64,000 bases of DNA from Ptiloglossa arizonensis. Its lineage: Eukaryota; Arthropoda; Insecta; Hymenoptera; Colletidae. How positions within the stretch are numbered: the stretch's first letter is position 1; the number at the start of each line of letters is the position of its first letter. The position numbers were made by a program, and so were the translations under genes. Shown in pieces: positions 12,543 to 23,376 of the stretch. The DNA is taken from NCBI RefSeq assembly GCF_051014685.1, contig NW_027478486.1, forward strand, positions 186,001-250,000, written 5' to 3'. Under the pieces are notes generated by a model. It made no database searches. It was not told the origin of the DNA and saw nothing but the letters and a program-made list of their open reading frames with translations.

Positions 12543-12559
12543 TGCCGTTGTAATCGGGC
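12543..12559 (+). other. Second CENP-B-box-like site per monomer (partial match)
   Basis: The segment ending CCGTTGTAATCGGGC lies 112 bp after site 1 on the same strand. Aligned to YTTCGTTGGAARCGGGA it keeps C4, G5, A10 and CGGG at 13-16, seven of nine essential positions, plus GTTG at 5-8. It lacks both T residues at positions 2-3 in every variant I saw. Some monomer classes change the CG to CATTG, CTTTG or CGCTG. A 7/9 match somewhere in a 177-bp monomer is not unlikely by chance, so this is a weak candidate. Confidence 0.3.
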
Positions 12560-12961
12560 GAGTTTCTGCTTTCAGATGCAACAGGAATTTCTCGAGTTCG
12601 TCTATCCGTTTGCGAGATATGGGAGTTTGAAGTTAAGGAATGGTTGAGAAACCATCAAAATTTTCGCAAGTCTGATACTCGAAACCAATAACTACAATGG
12701 CCTAGGGGAAAAATACACATACCGTTGTAATCGGGCGAGTTTCTACTTTCAGATGCAACAGGAAATTCCCGAGTTCGTCAATCCGTTAGCGAGATATGGA
12801 AGTTTGAAGTTAAGGAAAGGTTGAGAAACAATCAAAATTTTAGCACGTCTGATACTCGAAACCAATAACTGGAATGGCCTAGGGGAATGATACACACAGC
12901 ATTGTAATCGGGCGAGTTTCTACTTTCAGATGCAACAGGAATTTCTCGAGTTCGTCAATCC

Positions 12962-12978
12962 GTTCGCGAAATACGGGA
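12962..12978 (+). other. CENP-B box core, 9/9, GAAATACGGG type
   Basis: GTTCGCGAAATACGGGA has all nine essential positions. It is followed by GGTAGAAGTTAAGG instead of the usual GTTTGAAGTTAAGG, so it belongs to a distinct monomer subtype. This is the first member of a series spaced at HOR intervals. Confidence 0.5.
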
Positions 12979-14908
12979 GGTAGAAGTTAAGGAATGGTTG
13001 ATAAACCATCAAAATTTTCGCAAGTCTGATACTCCAAACCAATAACCACAATGCCCTAGGGGAAAAATACACACATCGTTGTAATCGGGCGAGTTTCTAC
13101 TTTCAAATGCAACAGGAATTTCTCGAGTTCGTCAATCCGTTCGCGAGATATGGGAGTTTGAAGTTAAGGAATGGTTGATAAACCATCAAAATTTTTGCAA
13201 GTCTGATATTCGAAACCAATAACTGGAATGGCAAAGGGGAAATATACACATACCGTTGTAATCGGGCGAGTTTCTATTTTCAAATGCGACAGGAATTTCT
13301 CGAGTTCGTCAATCCGTTCGCGAGATATGGGAGTTTGAAGTTAAGGAATGGTTGAGAAACCATCAAAGTTTTCGCAATTCGGATGCTAGAGACGCATAAC
13401 TGGAATGGCCTAGGGGAAAGATACACACACCATTGTAATCGGGCGAGTTTCTACTTTCAGATGCAACTGGAATTTCTGGAGTTCGTCAATCCGTTCGCGA
13501 GATATGGGAGTTTGAAATTAAGGAATGTTTGAGAAACCATCAAAATTATCGCAAGTCTGATACTCGAAACCATTAACTACAATGGCCTAGGGGAAAAATA
13601 CACATACCGTTGTAATCGGGCGAGATGCTTCTTTCAGATGCAACAGGAATTTCTCGAGTTCGTCAATCCGTTCGCGAGATATGGGAGTTTGAAGTTAAGA
13701 AATGGTTGAGAAACCATCAAAATTTTCGCAAGTCTGATACTCCAAACCAATAACCACAATGCCCTAGGGGAAAAATAAACACATCGTTGTAATCGGGCGA
13801 GTTTCTACTTTCAAATGCAACAGGAATTTCTCGAGTTCGTCAATCCGTTCGCGAGATATGGGAGTTTGAATTTAAGGAATGGTTGAGAAACCATCACAAT
13901 TTTCGCAATTCCTATACCCGAAACCAATAACTGGAATGGCATAGGGGAAAAGTACACACACCGCTGTAATCGGGCGAGTTTCTGCTTTCAGATGCAACAG
14001 GAATTTCTCGAGTTCGACAATCTGTTCGCGAGATATGGGAGTTTGAATTTTAGGAATGGTTGAGAAACCATCAAAATTTTCGCTGGTCTGATACTCGAAA
14101 TCAATAACTGGAGTGGCAAAGGGGAAAGATACACACACCATTGTAATCGGGCGAGTTTCTGCTTTCAGATGCAACAGGAATTTCTCGAGTTCGTCAATCC
14201 GTTCGCGAGGTATGGGAGTTTGAAGCTAAGGAATGGTTGAGAAACCATCACAATTTTCGCAATTCCTATACCCGAAACCAATAACTGGAATGGCATAGGG
14301 GAAAAGTACACACACCGCTGTAATCGGGCGAGTTTCTGCTTTCAGATGCAACAGGAATTTCTCGAGTTCGACAATCTGTTCGCGAGATATGGGAGTTTGA
14401 ATTTTAGGAATGGTTGAGAAACCATCAAAATTTTCGCTGGTCTGATACTCGAAACCAATAACTGGAGTGGCAAAGGGGAAAGATACACACACCATTGTAA
14501 TCGGGCGAGTTTCTACTTTCAGATGCAACAGGAATTTCTCGAGTTCGTCAATCCGTTTGCGAGATACGGGAGTTTGAAGTTAAGGAATGGTTGAGGAACC
14601 ATCAAAATTTTCGCAAGTCTGATACTCGAAACCAATAACTACAATGGCCTAGGGGAAAAATACACATGCCGTTGTAATCGGGCGAGTTTCTGCTTTCAGA
14701 TGCAACAGGAATTTCTCGAGTTCGTCTATCTGTTTGCGAGATATGGGAGTTTGAAGTTAAGGAATGGTTGATAAACCATCAAAATTTTTGCAAGTCTGAT
14801 ATTCGAAACCAATAACTGGAATGGCAAAGGGGAAATATACACATACCGTTGTAATCGGGCGAGTTTCTATTTTCAAATGCGACAGGAATTTCTCGAGTTC
14901 GTCAATCC

Positions 14909-14925
14909 GTTCGCGAAATACGGGA
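14909..14925 (+). other. CENP-B box core, 9/9
   Basis: GTTCGCGAAATACGGGA, exactly 1947 bp after the site at 12962, in the equivalent monomer of the second 11-mer unit. Confidence 0.5.
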
Positions 14926-16650
14926 GGTAGAAGTTAAGGAATGGTTGATAAACCATCAAAATTTTTGCAAGTCTGATATTCGAAACCAATAACTGGAATG
15001 GCAAACGGGAAAGATACACATACCGTTGTAGTCGGGCGAGTTTCTGCTTTCAGATGCAACAGGAATTTCTCGAGTTCGTCAATCCGTTCGCGAGATATGG
15101 GAGTTTGAAGTTAAGGAATGGTTGATAAACCATCAAAATTTTTGCAAGTCTGATATTCGAAACCAATAACTGGAATGGCAAAGGGGAAATATACACATAC
15201 CGTTGTAATCGGGCGAGTTTCTATTTTCAAATGCGACAGGAATTTCTCGAGTTCGTCAATCCGTTCGCGAGATATGGGAGTTTGAAGTTAAGGAATGGTT
15301 GAGAAACCATCAAAGTTTTCGCAATTCGGATGCTAGAGACGCATAACTGGAATGGCCTTGGGGAAAGATACACACACCATTGTAATCGGGCGAGTTTCTA
15401 CTTTCAGATGCAACTGGAATTTCTGGAGTTCGTCAATCCGTTCGCGAGATATGGGAGTTTGAAATTAAGGAATGTTTGAGAAACCATCAAAATTATCGCA
15501 AGTCTGATACTCGAAACCATTAACTACAATGGCCTAGGGGAAAAATACACATACCGTTGTAATCGGGCGAGATGCTTCTTTCAGATGCAACAGGAATTTC
15601 TCGAGTTCGTCAATCCGTTCGCCAGATATGGGAGTTTGAAGTTAAGGAATGGTTGAGAAACCATCAAAATTTTCGCAAGTCTGATACTCCAAACCAATAA
15701 CCACAATGCCCTAGGGGAAAAATACACACATCGTTGTAATCTGGCGAGTTTCTACTTTCAAATGCAACAGGAATTTCTCGAGTTCGTCAATCCGTTCGCG
15801 AGATATGGGAGTTTGAATTTAAGGAATGGTTGAGAAACCATCACAATTTTCGCAATTCCTATACCCGAAACCAATAACTGGAATGGCATAGGGGAAAAGT
15901 ACACACACCGCTGTAATCGGGAGAGTTTCTGCTTTCAGATGCAACAGGAATTTCTCGAGTTCGACAATCTGTTCGCGAGATATGGGAGTTTGAATTTTAG
16001 GAATGGTTGAGAAACCATCAAAATTTTCGCTGGTCTGATACTCGAAACCAATAACTGGAGTGGCAAAGGGGAAAGATACACACACCATTGTAATCGGGCG
16101 AGTTTCTGCTTTCAGATGCAACAGGAATTTCTCGAGTTCGTCAATCCGTTCGCGAGGTATGGGAGTTTGAAGCTAAGGAATGGTTGAGAAACCATCACAA
16201 TTTTCGCAATTCCTATACCCGAAACCAATAACTGGAATGGCATAGGGGAAAAGTACACACACCGCTGTAATCGGGCGAGTTTCTGCTTTCAGATGCAACA
16301 GGAATTTCTCGAGTTCGACAATCTGTTCGCGAGATATGGGAGTTTGAATTTTAGGAATGGTTGAGAAACCATCAAAATTTTCGCTATTCTGATGCTAGAA
16401 ACGAATAACTGGAATGGCCTCGGGGAAAGGTACACACACCATTGTAATCGGGCGAGCTTCTACTTTCAGATGCAACAGGAATTTCTCGAGTTCGTCAATC
16501 CGTTTGCGAGACACGGGAGTTTGAAGTTAAAGAATGGTTGAGAAACCATCAAAATTTTCGCTATTCTGATGCTAGAAACGAATAACTGGAATGGCCTAGG
16601 GGAAAGGTACACACACCATTGTAATCGGGCGAGTTTCTACTTTCAGATGC

Positions 16651-19600
16651 AACAGGAAATTCCCGAGTTCGTCAATCCGTTAGCGAGATATGGAAGTTTG
16701 AAGTTAAGGAAAGGTTGAGAAACAATCAAAATTTTAGCACGTCTGATACTCGAAACCAATAACTGGAATGGCCTAGGGGAATGATACACACAGCATTGTA
16801 ATCGGGCGAGTTTCTACTTTCAGATGCAACAGGAATTTCTCGAGTTCGTCAATCCGTTCGCGAAATACGGGAGGTAGAAGTTAAGGAATGGTTGATAAAC
16901 CATCAAAATTTTTGCAAGTCTGATATTCGAAACCAATAACTGGAATGGCAAACGGGAAAGATACACATACCGTTGTAGTCGGGCGAGTTTCTGCTTTCAG
17001 ATGCAACAGGAATTTCTCGAGTTCGTCAATCCGTTCGCGAGATATGGGAGTTTGAAGTTAAGGAATGGTTGATAAACCATCAAAATTTTTGCAAGTCTGA
17101 TATTCGAAACCAATAACTGGAATGGCAAAGGGGAAATATACACATACCGTTGTAATCGGGCGAGTTTCTATTTTCAAATGCGACAGGAATTTCTCGAGTT
17201 CGTCAATCCGTTCGCGAGATATGGGAGTTTGAAGTTAAGGAATGGTTGAGAAACCATCAAAGTTTTCGCAATTCGGATGCTAGAGACGCATAACTGGAAT
17301 GGCCTAGGGGAAAGATACACACACCATTGTAATCGGGCGAGTTTCTACTTTCAGATGCAACTGGAATTTCTGGAGTTCGTCAATCCGTTCGCGAGATATG
17401 GGAGTTTGAAATTAAGGAATGTTTGAGAAACCATCAAAATTATCGCAAGTCTGATACTCGAAACCATTAACTACAATGGCCTAGGGGAAAAATACACATA
17501 CCGTTGTAATCGGGCGAGATGCTTCTTTCAGATGCAACAGGAATTTCTTGAGTTCGTCAATCCGTTCGCGAGATATGGGAGTTTGAAGTTAAGGAATGGT
17601 TGAGAAACCATCAAAATTTTCGCAAGTCTGATACTCCAAACCAATAACCACAATGCCCTAGGGGAAAAATACACACATCGTTGTAATCGGGCGAGTTTCT
17701 ACTTTCAAATGCAACAGGAATTTCTCGAGTTCGTCAATCCGTTCGCGAGGTATGGGAGTTTGAAGCTAAGGAATGGTTGAGAAACCATCACAATTTTCGC
17801 AATTCCTATACCCGAAACCAATAACTGGAATGGCATAGGGGAAAAGTACACACACCGCTGTAATCGGGCGAGTTTCTGCTTTCAGATGCAACAGGAATTT
17901 CTCGAGTTCGACAATCTGTTCGCGAGATATGGGAGTTTGAATTTTAGGAATGGTTGAGAAACCATCAAAATTTTCGCTGGTCTGATACTCGAAACCAATA
18001 ACTGGAGTGGCAAAGGGGAAAGATACACACACCATTGTAATCGGGCGAGTTTCTACTTTCAGATGCAACAGGAATTTCTCGAGTTCGTCAATCCGTTTGC
18101 GAGATACGGGAGTTTGAAGTTAAGGAATGGTTGAGGAACCATCAAAATTTTCGCAATTCTAATGGTTGAAACGAATAACTAGAATGGCTCGGGGCAAAAA
18201 TATTCATACCGTTTTAATCGGGCGAGTTTCTGCTTTCAAATGCAACAGGAATTTCTCGAGTTCGTCACTTCGTTCGCGAGATATGGGAGTTTCAAATTAA
18301 GGAATGTTTGAGAAACCATCAAAATTTTCGCATGTCTGATACTCGAAAGCAATAACTCCAATGGCCTAGGGGAAAAATACACATGCCGTTGTAATCGGGC
18401 GAGTTTCTACTTTCAGAAGCAACTGGAATTTGTCGAGTTCGTCAATCCGTTCGCGAGATATGGGAGTTTGAAGTTAAGGAATGGTTGAGAAACCATCAAA
18501 ATTTTCGCTATTCTGATGCTAGAAACGAATAACTGGAATGGCCTCGGGGAAAGGTACACACACCATTGTAATCGGGCGAGCTTCTACTTTCAGATGCAAC
18601 AGGAATTTCTCGAGTTCGTCAATCCGTTTGCGAGACACGGGAGTTTGAAGTTAAAGAATGGTTGAGAAACCATCAAAATTTTCGCTATTCTGATGCTAGA
18701 AACGAATAACTGGAATGGCCTAGGGGAAAGGTACACACACCATTGTAATCGGGCGAGTTTCTACTTTCAGATGCAACAGGAATTTCTCGAGTTCGTCAAT
18801 CCACTCGCGAGATATGGGAGTTTGAAGTTAAGGAATGGTTGAGGAACCATCAAAATTTTCGCAATTCTAATGGTTGAAACGAATAACTAGAATGGCTTGG
18901 GGCAAAAATATTCATACCGTTTTAATCGGGCGAGTTTCTGCTTTCAAATGCAACAGGAATTTCTCAAGTTCGTCACTTCGTTCGCGAGATATGGGAGTTT
19001 CAAATTAAGGAATGTTTGAGAAACCATCAAAATTTTCGCATTTCTGATACTCGAAAGCAATAACTCCAATGGCCTAGGGGAAAAATACACATGCCGTTGT
19101 AATCGGGCGAGTTTCTACTTTCAGAAGCAACTGGAATTTGTCGAGTTCGTCAATCCGTTCGCGAGATATGGGAGTTTGAAGTTAAGGAATGGTTGAGAAA
19201 CCATCAAAATTTTCGCTATTCTGATGCTAGAAACGAATAACTGGAATGGCCTCGGGGAAAGGTACACACACCATTGTAATCGGGCGAGCTTCTACTTTCA
19301 GATGCAACAGGAATTTCTCGAGTTCGTCAATCCGTTTGCGAGACACGGGAGTTTGAAGTTAAAGAATGGTTGAGAAACCATCAAAATTTTCGCTATTCTG
19401 ATGCTAGAAACGAATAACTGGAATGGCCTAGGGGAAAGGTACACACACCATTGTAATCGGGCGAGTTTCTACTTTCAGATGCAACAGGAATTTCTCGAGT
19501 TCGTCAATCTGTTCGCGAGATATGGGAGTTTGAAGTTAAGGAATGGTTGAGAAACCATCAAAATTTTCGCAAGTCTGATACTCGAAACCAATAACTACAA

Positions 19601-19836
19601 TGGCCTAGGGGAAAAATACACATGCCGTTGTAATCGGGCGAGTTTCTGCTTTCAGATGCAACAGGAATTTCTCGAGTTCGTCTATCCGTTTGCGAGATAT
19701 GGGAGTTTGAAGTTAAGGAATGGTTGAGAAACCATCAAAATTTTCGCAAGTCTGATACTCGAAACCAATAACTACAATGGCCTAGGGGAAAAATACACAT
19801 ACCGTTGTAATCGGGCGAGTTTCTACTTTCAGATGC
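16651..19836 (+). repeat. Large HOR, 18-monomer form (3186 bp)
   Basis: The unit is phased on AACAGGAAATTCCCGAG, present at 16651, 19837, 23377 and 26917 (and in a diverged context at 12757). This copy is exactly 18 x 177 bp. It lacks one 354-bp dimer that the two following copies have, and is otherwise close to them; for example GGCTCGGGGC near 18187 replaces GGCTTGGGGC. Confidence 0.85.
16856..16872 (+). other. CENP-B box core, 9/9
   Basis: GTTCGCGAAATACGGGA, a further 1947 bp on. It lies in the second monomer of the first (18-mer) unit of the large HOR. Confidence 0.5.
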
Positions 19837-20041
19837 AACAGGAAATTCCCGAGTTCGTCAATCCGTTAGCGAGATATGGAAGTTTGAAGTTAAGGAAAGG
19901 TTGAGAAACAATCAAAATTTTAGCACGTCTGATACTCGAAACCAATAACTGGAATGGCCTAGGGGAATGATACACACTGCATTGTAATCGGGCGAGTTTC
20001 TACTTTCAGATGCAACAGGAATTTCTCGAGTTCGTCAATCC

Positions 20042-20058
20042 GTTCGCGAAATACGGGA
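20042..20058 (+). other. CENP-B box core, 9/9
   Basis: GTTCGCGAAATACGGGA in the second monomer of the 20-mer copy A, 3186 bp after the 16856 site. Confidence 0.5.
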
Positions 20059-20951
20059 GGTAGAAGTTAAGGAATGGTTGATAAACCATCAAAATTTTTG
20101 CAAGTCTGATATTCGAAACCAATAACTGGAATGGCAAACGGGAAAGATACACATACCGTTGTAGTCGGGCGAGTTTCTGCTTTCAGATGCAACAGGAATT
20201 TCTCGAGTTCGTCAATCCGTTCGCGAGATATGGGAGTTTGAAGTTAAGGAATGGTTGATAAACCATCAAAATTTTTGCAAGTCTGATATTCGAAACCAAT
20301 AACTGGAATGGCAAAGGGGAAATATACACATACCGTTGTAATCGGGCGAGTTTCTATTTTCAAATGCGACAGGAATTTCTCGAGTTCGTCAATCCGTTCG
20401 CGAGATATGGGAGTTTGAAGTTAAGGAATGGTTGAGAAACCATCAAAGTTTTCGCAATTCGGATGCTAGAGACGCATAACTGGAATGGCCTAGGGGAAAG
20501 ATACACACACCATTGTAATCGGGCGAGTTTCTACTTTCAGATGCAACTGGAATTTCTGGAGTTCGTCAATCCGTTCGCGAGATATGGGAGTTTGAAATTA
20601 AGGAATGTTTGAGAAACCATCAAAATTATCGCAAGTCTGATACTCGAAACCATTAACTACAATGGCCTAGGGGAAAAATACACATACCGTTGTAATCGGG
20701 CGAGATGCTTCTTTCAGATGCAACAGGAATTTCTTGAGTTCGTCAATCCGTTCGCGAGATATGGGAGTTTGAAGTTAAGGAATGGTTGAGAAACCATCAA
20801 AATTTTCGCAAGTCTGATACTCCAAACCAATAACCACAATGCCCTAGGGGAAAAATACACACATCGTTGTAATCGGGCGAGTTTCTACTTTCAAATGCAA
20901 CAGGAATTTCTCGAGTTCGTCAATCCGTTCGCGAGATATGGGAGTTTGAAT

Positions 20952-21305
20952 TTAAGGAATGGTTGAGAAACCATCACAATTTTCGCAATTCCTATACCCG
21001 AAACCAATAACTGGAATGGCATAGGGGAAAAGTACACACACCGCTGTAATCGGGCGAGTTTCTGCTTTCAGATGCAACAGGAATTTCTCGAGTTCGACAA
21101 TCTGTTCGCGAGATATGGGAGTTTGAATTTTAGGAATGGTTGAGAAACCATCAAAATTTTCGCTGGTCTGATACTCGAAACCAATAACTGGAGTGGCAAA
21201 GGGGAAAGATACACACACCATTGTAATCGGGAGAGTTTATGCTTTCAGATGCAACAGGAATTTCTCGAGTTCGTCAATCCGTTCGCGAGGTATGGGAGTT
21301 TGAAG
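20952..21305 (+). repeat. Additional 354-bp dimer in the 20-mer HOR
   Basis: Two monomers, one with CACAATTTTCGCAATTCC and one with TGGTCTGATACTCG plus GGAGTGGCAAAGG, are followed by a near-identical dimer at 21306. The 18-mer copy has this dimer once (from 17766). The extra dimer explains 3540 - 3186 = 354. It is shared with 24492-24845 and with the tandem dimers at 13872/14226 and 30683/31037. Confidence 0.8.
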
Positions 21306-23376
21306 CTAAGGAATGGTTGAGAAACCATCACAATTTTCGCAATTCCTATACCCGAAACCAATAACTGGAATGGCATAGGGGAAAAGTACACACACCGCTG
21401 TAATCGGGCGAGTTTCTGCTTTCAGATGCAACAGGAATTTCTCGAGTTCGACAATCTGTTCGCGAGATATGGGAGTTTGAATTTTAGGAATGGTTGAGAA
21501 ACCATCAAAATTTTCGCTGGTCTGATACTCGAAACCAATAACTGGAGTGGCAAAGGGGAAAGATACACACACCATTGTAATCGGGCGAGTTTCTACTTTC
21601 AGATGCAACAGGAATTTCTCGAGTTCGTCAATCCGTTTGCGAGATACGGGAGTTTGAAGTTAAGGAATGGTTGAGGAACCATCAAAATTTTCGCAATTCT
21701 AATGGTTGAAACGAATAACTAGAATGGCTTGGGGCAAAAATATTCATACCGTTTTAATCGGGCGAGTTTCTGCTTTCAAATGCAACAGGAATTTCTCAAG
21801 TTCGTCACATCGTTCGCGAGATATGGGAGTTTCAAATTAAGGAATGTTTGAGAAACCATCAAAATTTTCGCATGTCTGATACTCGAAAGCAATAACTCCA
21901 ATGGCCTAGGGGAAAAATACACATGCCGTTGTAATCGGGCGAGTTTCTACTTTCAGAAGCAACTGGAATTTGTCGAGTTCGTCAATCCGTTCGCGAGATA
22001 TGGGAGTTTGAAGTTAAGGAATGGTTGAGAAACCATCAAAATTTTCGCTATTCTGATGCTAGAAACGAATAACTGGAATGGCCTCGGGGAAAGGTACACA
22101 CACCATTGTAATCGGGCGAGCTTCTACTTTCAGATGCAACAGGAATTTCTCGAGTTCGTCAATCCGTTTGCGAGACACGGGAGTTTGAAGTTAAAGAATG
22201 GTTGAGAAACCATCAAAATTTTCGCTATTCTGATGCTAGAAACGAATAACTGGAATGGCCTAGGGGAAAGGTACACACACCATTGTAATCGGGCGAGTTT
22301 CTACTTTCAGATGCAACAGGAATTTCTGGAGTTCGTCAATCCACTCGCGAGATATGGGAGTTTGAAGTTAAGGAATGGTTGAGGAACCATCAAAATTTTC
22401 GCAATTCTAATGGTTGAAACGAATAACTAGAATGGCTTGGGGCAAAAATATTCATACCGTTTTAATCGGGCGAGTTTCTGCTTTCAAATGCAACAGGAAT
22501 TTCTCGAGTTCGTCACTTCGTTCGCGAGATATGGGAGTTTCAAATTAAGGAATGTTTGAGAAACCATCAAAATTTTCGCATTTCTGATACTCGAAAGCAA
22601 TAACTCCAATGGCCTAGGGGAAAAATACACATGCCGTTGTAATCGGGCGAGTTTCTACTTTCAGAAGCAACTGGAATTTGTCGAGTTCGTCAATCCGTTC
22701 GCGAGATATGGGAGTTTGAAGTTAAGGAATGGTTGAGAAACCATCAAAATTTTCGCTATTCTGATGCTAGAAACGAATAACTGGAATGGCCTCGGGGAAA
22801 GGTACACACACCATTGTAATCGGGCGAGCTTCTACTTTCAGATGCAACAGGAATTTCTCGAGTTCGTCAATCCGTTTGCGAGACACGGGAGTTTGAAGTT
22901 AAAGAATGGTTGAGAAACCATCAAAATTTTCGCTATTCTGATGCTAGAAACGAATAACTGGAATGGCCTAGGGGAAAGGTACACACACCATTGTAATCGG
23001 GCGAGTTTCTACTTTCAGATGCAACAGGAATTTCTCGAGTTCGTCAATCTGTTCGCGAGATATGGGAGTTTGAAGTTAAGGAATGGTTGAGAAACCATCA
23101 AAATTTTCGCAAGTCTGATACTCGAAACCAATAACTACAATGGCCTAGGGGAAAAATACACATGCCGTTGTAATCGGGCGAGTTTCTGCTTTCAGATGCA
23201 ACAGGAATTTCTCGAGTTCGTCTATCCGTTTGCGAGATATGGGAGTTTGAAGTTAAGGAATGGTTGAGAAACCATCAAAATTTTCGCAAGTCTGATACTC
23301 GAAACCAATAACTACAATGGCCTAGGGGAAAAATACACATACCGTTGTAATCGGGCGAGTTTCTACTTTCAGATGC

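Larger units (their letters stand above)
12431..12607 (+). repeat. Representative 177-bp monomer
   Basis: This monomer is close to the array-wide majority sequence and serves as a coordinate reference. Landmarks in order: CENP-B-box-like site 1 (12431-12447), dyad ATGGTT-GAGA-AACCAT (12463-12478), AAAATTTT (12480-12487), CCTAGG (12524-12529), box-like site 2 ending in AATCGGGC (12543-12559), and CTCGAG (12591-12596). By hand count it holds 75 G/C bases of 177 (42%) and about ten CpG dinucleotides counting the junction to the next monomer, more than composition alone predicts. The start point is arbitrary; any phase is equivalent in a tandem array. Confidence 0.9.
9881..12961 (+). repeat. Heterogeneous monomers between HOR blocks
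   Basis: No long HOR is evident. A 3-monomer (531 bp) repeat links 9870-10100 with 10400-10640, both with GTCTATCCGTTTGCG. A short copy of the CAGTCCGTTCGCAAGATATGCG monomer pair from the left block recurs at about 10125-10350. The monomer class CTGATGCTAGAAACGAAT first appears here at about 10725 and is common afterwards. The segment 12420-12900 recurs inside the 20-mer HOR (near 19505, 23045 and 26585), so this area is related to the source of that HOR. No gene is seen. Confidence 0.7.
12962..16650 (+). repeat. 11-monomer HOR (1947 bp), about 1.9 copies
   Basis: Landmarks recur at exactly 1947 bp (11 x 177): GTTCGCGAAATACGGGA at 12962, 14909 and 16856, and GATGCTTCTTTCAG at 13624, 15571 and 17518. 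Identity is clear for about the first 1450 bp of each unit; the last part differs between copies. The first copy contains a 354-bp dimer in tandem (from about 13872 and 14226) with AATTCCTATACCCG in one monomer and TGGAGTGGCAAAGG in the other. The third unit merges into the next HOR block. Confidence 0.8.
19837..23376 (+). repeat. Large HOR, 20-monomer form (3540 bp), copy A
   Basis: Exactly 20 x 177 bp. By eye it differs from the next copy at about eight single bases (19978, 20963, 21239, 21809, 22328, 22450, 22800, 23319) with no indel, roughly 99.8% identity. Adjacent monomers within the unit are far less alike, so the unit as a whole was amplified recently. Confidence 0.9.

Noticed and set aside
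12591..12612. TCTCG ... CGAGA inverted repeat around CTCGAG as a regulatory hairpin
   Set aside because: The stem is only 5 bp with an 18-base loop and is interrupted in many monomers (CTCGTGTTC, CTGGAGTTC, TTAGCGAG), so it is too weak to call.
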